Shown: one piece after another, positions 23,816 through 32,303 of the stretch | Layout: each line of letters starts with the position of its first letter | How positions within the stretch are numbered: the first letter of the stretch is position 1 | Source of the DNA: Sulfitobacter sp. F26204 | Lineage (GTDB): Bacteria > Pseudomonadota > Alphaproteobacteria > Rhodobacterales > Rhodobacteraceae | Assembly (NCBI RefSeq): GCF_026410305.1 | Contig: NZ_JAPMLQ010000002.1 | Location: 558,001-622,000 of the forward strand | Length of the DNA stretch: 64,000 nucleotides | Direction: 5' to 3' | Program-made: the position numbers and the translations under genes | Notes under the pieces: model-generated | The model's database searches: none | Told to the model about the DNA's origin: nothing | The model's input: the letters and a program-made list of their open reading frames with translations, nothing else

Positions 23816-24784
23816 TCAATTGTTGTCGACGGGGGTGCGGTAATTGATCCGGCGCACAGAGCCGGTTTTGGAACGCATGATGATTGTCTCGGTGGTGAGC
23901 CAGCCCAACTCGCGCTTGACCCCCGGCAGCAGCGCGCCGTCGGTGACGCCGGTGGCGGCAAAGATCACATCCTCGGTGACCATGTCATCACGGGTATAGA
24001 TGCGGTCAAAATCGGTGATTCCCGCTTTCGTGGCACGGTTGCGTTCATCATCGTTGCGAAACAGCAAACGGGTATACATCTGCCCGCCCATACATTTGAG
24101 TGCCGCTGCGGCCAATACGCCTTCCGGGGCTCCGCCTGCGCCCATGTACATGTCAATACCAGTGTCCGGGTCGGCGCAATGCATCACACCGGCCACATCG
24201 CCATCGGTGATCAGACGGATCGCCGCCCCCTTGGCACGGACTTCGGCAATCATCTCTTCATGACGCGGGCGTTCGAGGATACAGACGGTAATATCCGATG
24301 GCGCACATCCCTTGGCCTTGGCCAAGGCCTCGACGCGTTCGCCGGGTGTCATGTCAAGCGTTACCACATCAGGCGCAAAGCCCGGACCGATGGCCAGCTT
24401 GTCCATATAGGTGTCTGGTGCATGCAGCATGGACCCGCGTGGTCCCATCGCAATCACGGTCAGCGCATTGGGCATGTCCTTGGCGGTGAGTGTGGTGCCC
24501 TCCAGCGGGTCCAGCGCGATGTCCACGCCTGGTCCTTTTCCCGTCCCGACCTCTTCGCCGATGAACAACATCGGGGCTTCGTCCCGTTCACCTTCGCCGA
24601 TCACCACGACACCTGCTATATCCAGCATGTTCAACTGCTCGCGCATTGCATTCACAGCCGCTTGATCGGCCGCCTTTTCGTCGCCCTTGCCGACCAGCTT
24701 GGCAGATGCAAGTGCTGCGGCCTCGGAAACGCGGGCAAGGCCCAGTGACAACATACGGTCTTGAAAATCGGCGGAAGTGGGCAT
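23816..24784 (-). CDS. glpX: Class II fructose-1,6-bisphosphatase GlpX
   Basis: A 322-residue GlpX-type phosphatase of gluconeogenesis, converting fructose 1,6-bisphosphate to fructose 6-phosphate. Seen: Val-Val-Ile-Gly-Glu-Gly-Glu-Arg-Asp-Glu-Ala-Pro-Met, Asp-Pro-Leu-Glu-Gly-Thr-Thr metal site, Gly-Ala-Gly-Gly-Ala-Pro-Glu-Gly-Val, and the Ala-Ala-Leu-Lys-Cys-Met-Gly-Gly segment. ATG 24784 is used because the family starts here; the frame extends 21 codons further. Neighbours hom and recJ are conserved in related bacteria. Confidence 0.95.
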   Translation of the reverse strand: MPTSADFQDRMLSLGLARVSEAAALASAKLVGKGDEKAADQAAVNAMREQLNMLDIAGVVVIGEGERDEAPMLFIGEEVGTGKGPGVDIALDPLEGTTLTAKDMPNALTVIAMGPRGSMLHAPDTYMDKLAIGPGFAPDVVTLDMTPGERVEALAKAKGCAPSDITVCILERPRHEEMIAEVRAKGAAIRLITDGDVAGVMHCADPDTGIDMYMGAGGAPEGVLAAAALKCMGGQMYTRLLFRNDDERNRATKAGITDFDRIYTRDDMVTEDVIFAATGVTDGALLPGVKRELGWLTTETIIMRSKTGSVRRINYRTPVDNN

Positions 24785-24866
24785 GGGGCAGGGGTCCTTG
24801 ATGATGTTTGGTTGTCTTCGTCTAGCGTCCGGCGTGCTTTTGCACAAGAAGGCGCAGGTTTTACCT

Positions 24867-25298
24867 TTATTGCAGCCAGGACAGAGTGATCATTGCCAGA
24901 AACAGATACCGGGCACCCTTGGCCAATGTGACTATCAGGACAAAGAACAACAGTGGTTCGCGCATCAATCCCGCAACAACCGTCAGGGGATCACCGACGA
25001 TCGGCAACCAGGCCCCAAGAAGCGACCAGCGGCCATAGTGATGATACCAGTTTTCTGCGCGACGCAGCTGCGTCTTTGATGCGGGGAACCAGGGCCGGTC
25101 CCTGAAGCCAAGGAGGAAGCGTCCCATGAACCAGTTGATGACTGACCCCAGGACGTTGCCAAAAGTAGCGATTGCCAATAGCGACAGCGGTGCATGATTG
25201 CCTTGTACCAGCAGCGTAACCAGAACTGCTTCGGATTGCATCGGCAAAAGCGTTGCGGCAACAAGCGCTGACACAAAGAGACCAAGATAAGCTGTCAT
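24867..25298 (-). CDS. YqaA family membrane protein
   Basis: A 143-residue inner-membrane protein of the YqaA/DedA-like (SNARE-associated) group. It has about three to four hydrophobic segments and the family pattern Leu-Pro-x-Gln-Ser-Glu near the start, Asn-Val-Leu-Gly-Ser-Val-Ile-Asn-Trp, Gly-Arg-Trp and Trp-Leu-Pro-Ile-Val-Gly-Asp-Pro-Leu-Thr-Val-Val-Ala-Gly. Substrate is unknown; DedA proteins act in lipid-carrier handling. It lies 24 bases after hom and so is probably cotranscribed. Confidence 0.85.
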   Translation of the reverse strand: MTAYLGLFVSALVAATLLPMQSEAVLVTLLVQGNHAPLSLLAIATFGNVLGSVINWFMGRFLLGFRDRPWFPASKTQLRRAENWYHHYGRWSLLGAWLPIVGDPLTVVAGLMREPLLFFVLIVTLAKGARYLFLAMITLSWLQ

Positions 25299-25322
25299 GC
25301 CATGGCCACAGGCCGGACCGGC

Positions 25323-26609
25323 TTAGACTTCTTCAATCCGCAGCGCGACCGGTACACCGGCCATCACACGGGTATTTTCCATATTCGCCAGCGCCGCATC
25401 CAGTGAGCTTTGCGTGGTCTTGTGCGTGACAATCAACACGGGGGCCGCGGTGTTCTCATGAGCGTATTGGCGCATGCGGTCAATGCTGACGCCTGCCTCG
25501 CCCAGAACGGTTGCAATCTTGGCCAGGGCACCGGGTTTATCGACAAGCTCCATACGCAGATAGTAAGAGGCAGGCAGTTGTGTCAGGGCAGCTTTTGCGC
25601 GCACGAGGGTGGTTGCGGGCTGGCCGAATACAGGGCCACGGATCCCGCGCGCAATATCGCAAACATCTGCCATCACCGCGCTTGCGGTCGGGCCTTCTCC
25701 GGCACCGGCCCCGCGCAGAACGATTTGACCCACTGCGTCGCCTTCCAGCACAACCATGTTGGTGCCACCATCCAGTTGAGCCAACGGCGATGTATCGGGC
25801 ACGAGACAAGGCTGCATGCGTTGTTCCAGACCGCGACCGGTCCGTTGTGCGACACCCAGCAACTTGATCTTGTAGCCCATGTCGGCCGCGGCGCGTATGT
25901 CTTCTATGCTGATCCGCTCGATCCCCTCGAGCTGAATGCCATCGAAATCGACCTTGGTGCCAAAGGCGATCGAGGACAGGATCGCCAGTTTATGCGCCGC
26001 GTCGATCCCGCCCACATCAAGTTGTGGGTCGGCTTCCAGATAGCCCAGACCATCGGCTTCGGCAAAAATCTCCTGATATGTTTTACCGGCGTTTTCCATG
26101 CGGGTCAGGATATAATTGCAGGAACCGTTCATGACACCCATCACGCGGGTGATTTCATTTCCCGCCAATCCTTCCATCAGCGTCTTGATCACCGGAATGC
26201 CACCTGCGACCGCGGCTTCATAACGGATCGCTCGGCCTTTGCTTTCGGCCAGTTCCGCCAGAACCTGCCCATTGATCGCAAGCATTGCCTTGTTGGCGGT
26301 CACGACATCCTTGCCAGCTTTCAAGGCGGCTTCGGTTGCGGCTTTTGCGGGGCCATCTTCGCCGCCCATAAGTTCGACAAAGACATCTACATCATCACGT
26401 TGTGCGACCGCGACTGGATCGTCTTCCCACTGGTAATCACTCAGATTGACGCCGCGATCTTTGCCTTGGGATCGAGCGGATACGGCTGAAATACTGATAG
26501 GCCGTCCAGTGCGCGCCTCAAGCAATGCGGCCTGCTGGCGGATGATACGCACAACGCCGACACCAACAGTGCCCAAACCTGCAATTCCAAGGCGAAGGGG
26601 ATCAGACAT
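25323..26609 (-). CDS. hom: Homoserine dehydrogenase
   Basis: A 428-residue enzyme reducing aspartate semialdehyde to homoserine for Thr and Met synthesis. N-terminal Rossmann motif Gly-Leu-Gly-Thr-Val-Gly-Val-Gly, the catalytic-core segment Glu-Ala-Ala-Val-Ala-Gly-Gly-Ile-Pro-Val-Ile-Lys, Gly-Ser-Cys-Asn-Tyr-Ile-Leu, and a C-terminal ACT domain (about 345-428) for threonine feedback. The ATG at 26609 has AAGGA 8 bases upstream and is preferred to a GTG two codons earlier. It is the first gene of a four-gene minus-strand series. Confidence 0.96.
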   Translation of the reverse strand: MSDPLRLGIAGLGTVGVGVVRIIRQQAALLEARTGRPISISAVSARSQGKDRGVNLSDYQWEDDPVAVAQRDDVDVFVELMGGEDGPAKAATEAALKAGKDVVTANKAMLAINGQVLAELAESKGRAIRYEAAVAGGIPVIKTLMEGLAGNEITRVMGVMNGSCNYILTRMENAGKTYQEIFAEADGLGYLEADPQLDVGGIDAAHKLAILSSIAFGTKVDFDGIQLEGIERISIEDIRAAADMGYKIKLLGVAQRTGRGLEQRMQPCLVPDTSPLAQLDGGTNMVVLEGDAVGQIVLRGAGAGEGPTASAVMADVCDIARGIRGPVFGQPATTLVRAKAALTQLPASYYLRMELVDKPGALAKIATVLGEAGVSIDRMRQYAHENTAAPVLIVTHKTTQSSLDAALANMENTRVMAGVPVALRIEEV

Positions 26610-26684
26610 GGACACGGTCCTTTTTTGTTTGTGGTCAGGCGCGATGTAGCTGGTTCAGGCAGGCCTTGCAACGGAGGCTATCGG

Positions 26685-26975
26685 TTAATGCAACCCTTGT
26701 TGCAGGCGTTGCTTTTCGGGCCCTGTCAACACCGAACCCCGCATCATGTCAGCCCGTTGACGCAGGCCTGCGATGCGGCGGAATAATTCGGCCTGCTCCC
26801 CTGCTGGATCTGCGCCGGGGGTAGCGGCACGTGCCAGCAATGGGTCGAGTGGAACAAGTGCAGGATATTCAGCCTGTGCCACCGGGCCATTCTGTGTGTG
26901 CTCCAGTTCAGGGAATTGGGTGCAGCCCGCAGGGGGCAGGGCCAATAAGGTACAAAGGAAGGTGGTGCGCATCAT
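26685..26975 (-). CDS. Small putative lipoprotein
   Basis: A protein of about 96 residues with a lipoprotein signal: hydrophobic Leu-Cys-Thr-Leu-Leu-Ala-Leu-Pro-Pro-Ala-Gly-Cys18. The mature part is Pro/Ala-rich, followed by a charged helical tail with Arg and Gln. No domain is recognised. It would be anchored in a membrane facing the periplasm. Two adjacent ATGs (26975, 26972) are possible starts; a GTG five codons earlier is less likely. It is divergent from the tetR gene and shares its operator region. Confidence 0.65.
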   Translation of the reverse strand: MMRTTFLCTLLALPPAGCTQFPELEHTQNGPVAQAEYPALVPLDPLLARAATPGADPAGEQAELFRRIAGLRQRADMMRGSVLTGPEKQRLQQGLH

Positions 26976-27024
26976 GCCACTTGTCTGCACCAGAGGCGGG
27001 GTTCACGCAAGCGGGCTTTGCTTT

Positions 27025-27038
27025 TGAACAGATGTTCA
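27025..27038. promoter_or_regulatory. Palindromic operator before tetR
   Basis: TGAACA-GA-TGTTCA, a perfect 14-base palindrome 13 bases before the tetR ATG and between divergent genes. Likely bound by the TetR-family product itself. Confidence 0.6.
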
Positions 27039-27051
27039 TTAAATTGCACCC

Positions 27052-27636
27052 ATGGCACGTACCACAGGTTCACATGCGGGTATTACAGGTCCGCGGATAC
27101 GGCAGGCGGCGCTGCAGCTTTTTGCGCAGCGCGGCTATGCTGCCGTGTCGATGCGGGTCATCGCGGCAGAGGTCGGCGTGCAGGTCGGCGCGCTTTATAA
27201 TTACACGCCGGACAAACAGACATTGCTGTTTGACCTGATGCGCGACCATCTGGAAGCCCTGTTGGCTGCGGCACCGGACCCCAAAGGGGACGCCATGGCG
27301 CGGCTGGAACAGTTCGTGGCCTTTCACATCCGCTTTCATGCGGATCGCCCTGACGAGGTGTTCATCGCCTATATGGAACTGCGTAACCTTGGGCCGGAAA
27401 ACTTTGCGCAAATCGAAGCTTTGCGGCGGCGCTATGAAGATCGCCTTGAAAAGATATTGCGTGATGGTGCCAGCACGGGGGTATTCCAGGTGGCTGACAG
27501 CAAAATTGTCACTTTGGCCATCATCGCAATGCTGACGGGGGTCAATACCTGGTTTCGGGACGGCGGGCGGCTGTCGTTGGATGAAGTGGTTGCACAATAT
27601 TGGGATATGGTCCGCAAGGCCGTCGGTGGGGGTTAG
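27052..27636 (+). CDS. TetR/AcrR family transcriptional regulator
   Basis: A 194-residue TetR-type repressor. N-terminal helix-turn-helix (about 15-60: Ile-Arg-Gln-Ala-Ala-Leu-Gln-Leu-Phe-Ala-Gln-Arg-Gly-Tyr-Ala, Val-Gly-Ala-Leu-Tyr-Asn-Tyr) and a helical ligand-binding C-terminal domain. The ligand is unknown. The perfect palindrome just upstream suggests autoregulation, with possible control of the divergent lipoprotein gene. Confidence 0.9.
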   Translation: MARTTGSHAGITGPRIRQAALQLFAQRGYAAVSMRVIAAEVGVQVGALYNYTPDKQTLLFDLMRDHLEALLAAAPDPKGDAMARLEQFVAFHIRFHADRPDEVFIAYMELRNLGPENFAQIEALRRRYEDRLEKILRDGASTGVFQVADSKIVTLAIIAMLTGVNTWFRDGGRLSLDEVVAQYWDMVRKAVGGG

Positions 27637-27664
27637 GCTGCCCCTGAAACCAATTCTGCCCTGG

Positions 27665-28420
27665 CTAGAAATGTCCACGCCGCAAGATCTGACGCATTGG
27701 ATCTGACAGATGGAACAACGGTTGATTGTTGCCGGTCCGACCAAGCCTAAACGACACGCCCGCGCGCAGGGTCGTGTCAGCAGTTGATGCATCGCGTCCG
27801 TTGAGCCAATCTCTGGAGGCTTCGGCAAACAGGGAGGCAGGGCCATCGCCCAAACGGGTCCGCAGGCCAAAGGTGACTTCTTGGGCAATGGCTCCAAAGG
27901 ATTCTTCGTCGAATTCCGTGATGTCGTAATGTGCGTAGAACCGGGTTGCGTCACCGGCTTGCCAATGCAGACCGGCACCTGCCGTGACCCAGTCCATGTC
28001 ATTGTCCGCAGAAACGCCTACAGCAACGCGCAGTGCCAGATTGGTGCGCTCTCCAATGGCAAAAATGCCTGCTGCCCCGAATTGGCCATAGGTCGCAGAG
28101 ACGTCATTTTTGTCAGCTACCATCATGCTCAGCCCGTATTTCTGACCCTCCCGCGGTGTCATGTATAAAAATCCGCCCAGTCGTCCGACGCCACCGGTGC
28201 TGCGTTCTTCGTATTGCAGGTCAAGCTGGAGACCGTGATAATCAGTGATTTTCACATCCACCGATACTCCGGCGTAACCGCCTTCTTGCTTGTGATCTGA
28301 AGACCCGAGATGGAAAACGGCGCCGATGATGCCCAAATCGTTCTGAGCCTGCGCTGGACAGGCCGTCAGCAAGGCCAATGTGGCGGCTCTAAAAAGTGTT
28401 TTTGGCAGGGTTTTGAACAT
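27665..28420 (-). CDS. Exported beta-barrel-like protein of unknown function
   Basis: A 251-residue precursor with signal peptide (cut after Ala-Gln-Ala, about 25). The mature protein is made of alternating amphipathic beta-strands with Gly, Tyr and aromatic residues, such as Gly-Leu-Gln-Leu-Asp-Leu-Gln-Tyr-Glu and Phe-Gly-Leu-Arg-Thr-Arg-Leu-Gly, consistent with an outer-membrane barrel or autotransporter-like fold. It lacks a terminal Phe in a classic barrel-end context, though the last residue is Phe. No family is recognised. The start ATG 28420 has GGATGG upstream; an ATG three codons earlier is also possible. Confidence 0.6.
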   Translation of the reverse strand: MFKTLPKTLFRAATLALLTACPAQAQNDLGIIGAVFHLGSSDHKQEGGYAGVSVDVKITDYHGLQLDLQYEERSTGGVGRLGGFLYMTPREGQKYGLSMMVADKNDVSATYGQFGAAGIFAIGERTNLALRVAVGVSADNDMDWVTAGAGLHWQAGDATRFYAHYDITEFDEESFGAIAQEVTFGLRTRLGDGPASLFAEASRDWLNGRDASTADTTLRAGVSFRLGRTGNNQPLFHLSDPMRQILRRGHF

Positions 28421-28505
28421 GGGGACCATCCGTTGCAATTGTCGATGCTGCACCGGCCCCCGTCGGTTCATGAAACAGATTTGCAAGTTCTGACTTTGAT
28501 GAAAA

Positions 28506-28518
28506 GTTTAATTTAAAC
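28506..28518. promoter_or_regulatory. Perfect palindrome in divergent region
   Basis: GTTTAA-T-TTAAAC, followed by TTGGTTAA (28521) and CCGGTTAA (28537) near-repeats in an AT-rich stretch between the barrel-like gene and the dehydrogenase gene. A candidate operator or promoter. The 297-base gap holds no gene. Confidence 0.35.
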
Positions 28519-28717
28519 AATTGGTTAAATGGTAAACCGGTTAACGGCGCAGGTTCGCGCGTTTCGGACGGATCGGCAAGATCCGGCCTGCATTGAGAGG
28601 GCAACAGGGCCTTGCGGCAATTGATCCTGCGGGGGACGACAGCTGCAAGGTCGTTTCCTGGCGCGACATGTCGGTAACAGCCAAGGCTCATGAAGGTGAA
28701 TGCAAAAGGAGATTGGA

Positions 28718-29668
28718 ATGAAAGTCGGGTTTGTGGGGCTGGGGAATGTTGGGGGGAAACTGGCAGGATCGCTGTTGCGTAACGGCGTTGAATTGGCGGT
28801 TTTCGATCTGGATACAGGGTTGGTTGCGGATTTTGTGGCGCGCGGGGCGCAGGACGGCGGATCGGCGGCAGGATTGATGCAAAAATGCGATATGGTCATT
28901 ACCTGTTTGCCCAGTCCGGCGGCCTGTGCTGCGGTCGTGGCCGAGATGTTGCCGCATGTCGGTGTTGGTAAGATCTGGATGGAAATGTCGACAACTCAGG
29001 CCGCACAAATAGTGGCGCATGGTAAGATGATTGTCGCCAGGGGCGGGGCGGCGGTGGACTGCCCGGTATCGGGTGGGTGTCACCGAGCGGATACTGGCAA
29101 TATCTCGATCTATGCAGGGTGTCCCCGTGCGACCTTTGACAGGGTGTTGCCGGTGTTGACCTATATGGGAAGGCGCATCTTGCATGTTGGCGAAGTAGGT
29201 GTGGCCAGCACTTTAAAGGTGATGACCAACTATCTGGCAACAATTAATCTTTTGTCGCTTTGCGAGGCGTTGACGGTGATGAAGGCCGCGGGGATGGATC
29301 TGGGCGTGACCTATGAAGCGATTGCCTGCTCATCAGGCAATAGCTTTGTGCATGAGACCGAAAGCCAATTGATCCTGTCAGGGTCACGAGATGTGAATTT
29401 TACACTTGATCTTGTGCAGAAAGATGTAGGCCTTTTCCAGGCGTTGGCAGATGAACATCAGGTACCACTTGAGCTGTCTCCGTTGATGATCGATATACTG
29501 GCAGACGGGCAGAAACGTTACGGGGAACGCGCGCAATCGGACCGGATGATCGAACGTCTGGAGGAAGCAACAGGCCTGAGCATCACTGCACCGGGATTTC
29601 CTGAGGAACTGGTGGATGATGAACCTGAAGAGCGCGGATATGAAGTGCCGGTACGCGGGCGGGGGTGA
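28718..29668 (+). CDS. NAD(P)-dependent beta-hydroxyacid dehydrogenase
   Basis: A 316-residue enzyme of the 3-hydroxyisobutyrate dehydrogenase family. N-terminal Rossmann motif Gly-Phe/Leu-Gly-Asn-Val-Gly, the substrate-loop Asp-Cys-Pro-Val-Ser-Gly-Gly, the helix with the catalytic lysine Ser-Thr-Leu-Lys-Val-Met-Thr-Asn-Tyr, and the Asp-Val-Asn-Phe-Thr-Leu-Asp-Leu-Val-Gln-Lys-Asp segment are present. The exact substrate cannot be told. The start follows AAAGGAG. A terminator hairpin follows the gene. Confidence 0.88.
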   Translation: MKVGFVGLGNVGGKLAGSLLRNGVELAVFDLDTGLVADFVARGAQDGGSAAGLMQKCDMVITCLPSPAACAAVVAEMLPHVGVGKIWMEMSTTQAAQIVAHGKMIVARGGAAVDCPVSGGCHRADTGNISIYAGCPRATFDRVLPVLTYMGRRILHVGEVGVASTLKVMTNYLATINLLSLCEALTVMKAAGMDLGVTYEAIACSSGNSFVHETESQLILSGSRDVNFTLDLVQKDVGLFQALADEHQVPLELSPLMIDILADGQKRYGERAQSDRMIERLEEATGLSITAPGFPEELVDDEPEERGYEVPVRGRG

Positions 29669-29677
29669 TCCAACGGA

Positions 29678-29693
29678 CGCGGCTGAAGCCGCG
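29678..29693 (+). terminator. Terminator after the hydroxyacid dehydrogenase
   Basis: CGCGGC-TGAA-GCCGCG followed by ATTATATTTTT: a tight stem-loop and a T-rich tail, 10 bases after the stop. A second hairpin (CCGTGA-AGAA-TCACGG, 29885-29900) lies next to the end of sdaA. Confidence 0.8.
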
Positions 29694-29909
29694 ATTATAT
29701 TTTTGGTGTTTGTGGCGGCGTTCTCGCAGAAATTTGTCAGTGTTTCTGTTGAAGGGTATACCCGTTTTGCTGAGAGGTGCTTGAGGGATCGGAATGATCC
29801 TCAAGTCACCTGTGCAAGGGTGGGTGCGATTCGTCACGTCCTCAAGGACAAGCCGCGCAAGCGCGGTGCTGCGCATCCTTGACCCCGTGAAGAATCACGG
29901 ATTTGACGG

Positions 29910-31283
29910 TCAGCAGTTGGGGACGTTCACGGCGAGGCCACCGAGCGAGGTTTCCTTGTATTTCTCGGACATGTCAGCACCGGTTTGCCGCATGGTTTCG
30001 ATACAGGCATCCAGTGGCACCAGGTGCGTACCATCGCCACGCAGTGCAAGGGAGGCGGCGGCAACCGCTTTGATCGCACCGAGGCCGTTGCGTTCGATAC
30101 AGGGGACCTGGACCAATCCCTTGACGGGATCGCAGGTCATGCCGAGGTGGTGCTCAAGTGCGATTTCCGCAGCGTTTTCAACCTGTTCAGGAGTTCCCCC
30201 CAGCACGGCGCAAAGGCCAGCAGCAGACATGGCGGCGGCAGAACCGACTTCGGCCTGGCAACCTGCTTCGGCACCTGAAATGGAGGCGTTGAATTTGACA
30301 AGGCCACCGATCGCGGCAGCGGTCAGCAGGAAATCTTCGATATGGGATTCGGATGCTCCCGGCACATGATCGAGGTAATAGCGCAATGTCGCCGGCAACA
30401 CGCCGGCGGCGCCGTTGGTGGGGGCGGTGACAACTTGCCCCCCGGCGGCGTTTTCTTCATTCACGGCCATTGCATAGGTGCTCATCCAGTCGTTGATCGT
30501 ATGAGGCGCCGATTGGTTCTGCCCACGTTCGGCGACCAGCGCGTCATGGATGCCTTTGGCGCGGCGTTTGACGTTGAGCCCTCCGGGCAGGACACCCTCT
30601 GTCTCGATCCCGCGGTTGATACAGTCGTTCATCACCTGCCACAGGCGCTTGGCCCCGGCCTTGAGGTGGATTTCACCATTGCGTGACACTTCGTTTGCCC
30701 GCTTCATGGCGGCGATTGATTTGCCGCTGGCCTGGGCCATTTGCAACATTTCGGAAGCGGATTTGAATGGAAAGGGCACTGGTGCCCCTTCATCGGTGTC
30801 TTTGCCGGCAGCCAGCTCGCTTTCTGTCATCACGAAGCCGCCACCGATGGAATAATAGGCTTCACGCAGAACTACATCCCCCTGGGCATCGGTCGCCATG
30901 AGCATCATGCCGTTGGCATGACCGTCAAGTTTGGTGTCGTAGTCGAAAATCAGGTCGGTCTTCGGGTTGAACGAAAGGGGTGCGAACCCTTCCACCAAAA
31001 TTCTGTTGTCCGTATTGATTGCTTGCAAAACCGCTTCGGCATGATCTGCGTCATACCTTTCCGGTGTGAACCCGGCGAGACCGAGAATCGTTGCGCGATC
31101 CGTAGCGTGTCCGACGCCCGTAAAGGCGAGTGATCCATGTAGCGAGGCGCGCACGCCCGCAAACTGGAAGGGAGAGGCGCGCATAAGGTCAAGGAAACGT
31201 GAGGCGGCGACCATCGGTCCCATCGTGTGGGAGGAAGAGGGCCCAATGCCTACTTTGAACATGTCGAAGACGGAGAGAAACAT
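29910..31283 (-). CDS. sdaA: L-serine ammonia-lyase
   Basis: A 457-residue iron-sulfur L-serine dehydratase that makes pyruvate and ammonia. Seen are the N-terminal [15 protein letters not shown] motif, [25 protein letters not shown] and Thr-Cys-Asp-Pro-Val with cluster cysteines. ATG 31283 is chosen to fit the family; the frame is open for 38 more codons. Confidence 0.96.
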   Translation of the reverse strand: MFLSVFDMFKVGIGPSSSHTMGPMVAASRFLDLMRASPFQFAGVRASLHGSLAFTGVGHATDRATILGLAGFTPERYDADHAEAVLQAINTDNRILVEGFAPLSFNPKTDLIFDYDTKLDGHANGMMLMATDAQGDVVLREAYYSIGGGFVMTESELAAGKDTDEGAPVPFPFKSASEMLQMAQASGKSIAAMKRANEVSRNGEIHLKAGAKRLWQVMNDCINRGIETEGVLPGGLNVKRRAKGIHDALVAERGQNQSAPHTINDWMSTYAMAVNEENAAGGQVVTAPTNGAAGVLPATLRYYLDHVPGASESHIEDFLLTAAAIGGLVKFNASISGAEAGCQAEVGSAAAMSAAGLCAVLGGTPEQVENAAEIALEHHLGMTCDPVKGLVQVPCIERNGLGAIKAVAAASLALRGDGTHLVPLDACIETMRQTGADMSEKYKETSLGGLAVNVPNC

Positions 31284-31504
31284 CGTTTGCGCTGCCTTTT
31301 GGTTCAATATGGTCAGGGTTGTCTCTGCCCAAGGCAGACCTGCTTTGCAAGGGGGCTGCATGCGCGAATGCGACCTGTTAGGTTTCAATTCGGGCAAGGG
31401 ATCGACATGGGTAGAAAAAAGCCGCTGTCTGCCCTCGCACCCTCAGGGGAATCTGCTTATAACGCCAGAACGAATAGCATGCCCATCTTCTCAGGAGTTG
31501 CCAC

Positions 31505-32293
31505 ATGGCTGGAGAACTATCCCCCATCGACAAGGCGAAATTTGTCGCGGCAAAACGCGCTGCGCAATATGTTGAGGACGGGATGCGTGTCGGGCTGGGC
31601 ACCGGGTCGACTGCGGCGTGGCTTGTGCGGTGCCTGGGAGAAATGGTGCGCGATGACGGTTTGCGCATCAAAGGTGTGCCGACGTCGACACGTACCGCGG
31701 AACTGGCGCGGGGCGTCGGGATCGATGTGATTTCGCTGGATGAGGCAAAATGGCTCGACCTGACAATCGACGGTGCGGATGAATTTGACGGTGATTTGAA
31801 CCTGATCAAAGGGGGGGGCGGCGCGTTACTGCAGGAAAAGATTGTTGCCACGGCCTCTGACCAGATGGTGGTGATTGCGGATGTAGGCAAAGAGGTCGAG
31901 AGCCTGGGCGCATTCCCTTTGCCCATCGAGGTTATTCCGTTTGGTTGGCAGACCACGCAGGCGCTGGTTGAGGAAACATTGATTTCGATGGATGTCCTTG
32001 GGCGCACTTCGACACTGAGGATGAATGGAGAGGTGCCGTTTATTACCGATGAGGGGAATCACATCCTGGATCTGCATTTGAATCGTATCGGTAATGCGCG
32101 GCAATTGGCGCTGGTGATCAACCAGATGCCTGGTGTCGTGGAAAACGGTTTGTTTATCGATATTTGTGACGCGGTTGTGATCGGTTACGGAGATGGCAGG
32201 GTCGAGGTACGTGACATAAACGAAGGTACGGTTGCAACCGAGCGACTGGATTTTGTCGAAACGGACAATCTCTTCTCTGACCTCTCTGATTAA
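31505..32293 (+). CDS. rpiA: Ribose-5-phosphate isomerase A
   Basis: A 262-residue RpiA of the pentose phosphate pathway. Gly-Leu-Gly-Thr-Gly-Ser-Thr-Ala, Asp-Gly-Ala-Asp-Glu-Phe-Asp, and Lys-Gly-Gly-Gly-Gly-Ala-Leu motifs are intact. The start follows CAGGAG. It is 10 bases upstream of the glutathione reductase gene, so the two are likely one transcript, which makes sense since the pathway supplies NADPH for the reductase. Confidence 0.96.
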   Translation: MAGELSPIDKAKFVAAKRAAQYVEDGMRVGLGTGSTAAWLVRCLGEMVRDDGLRIKGVPTSTRTAELARGVGIDVISLDEAKWLDLTIDGADEFDGDLNLIKGGGGALLQEKIVATASDQMVVIADVGKEVESLGAFPLPIEVIPFGWQTTQALVEETLISMDVLGRTSTLRMNGEVPFITDEGNHILDLHLNRIGNARQLALVINQMPGVVENGLFIDICDAVVIGYGDGRVEVRDINEGTVATERLDFVETDNLFSDLSD

Positions 32294-32303
32294 GGAATAC
32301 CCC

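Noticed and set aside
23663..24748. Plus-strand frame of 361 codons
   Set aside because: Antisense to glpX and the recJ start; both are firmly identified and this translation has no family features.
25410..26489. Plus-strand frame of 359 codons
   Set aside because: Antisense shadow of hom, which is certain.
27070..28002. Minus-strand frame of 310 codons
   Set aside because: It crosses the tetR gene in antisense and part of the barrel-like gene in another frame, with His/Pro/Arg-rich composition.
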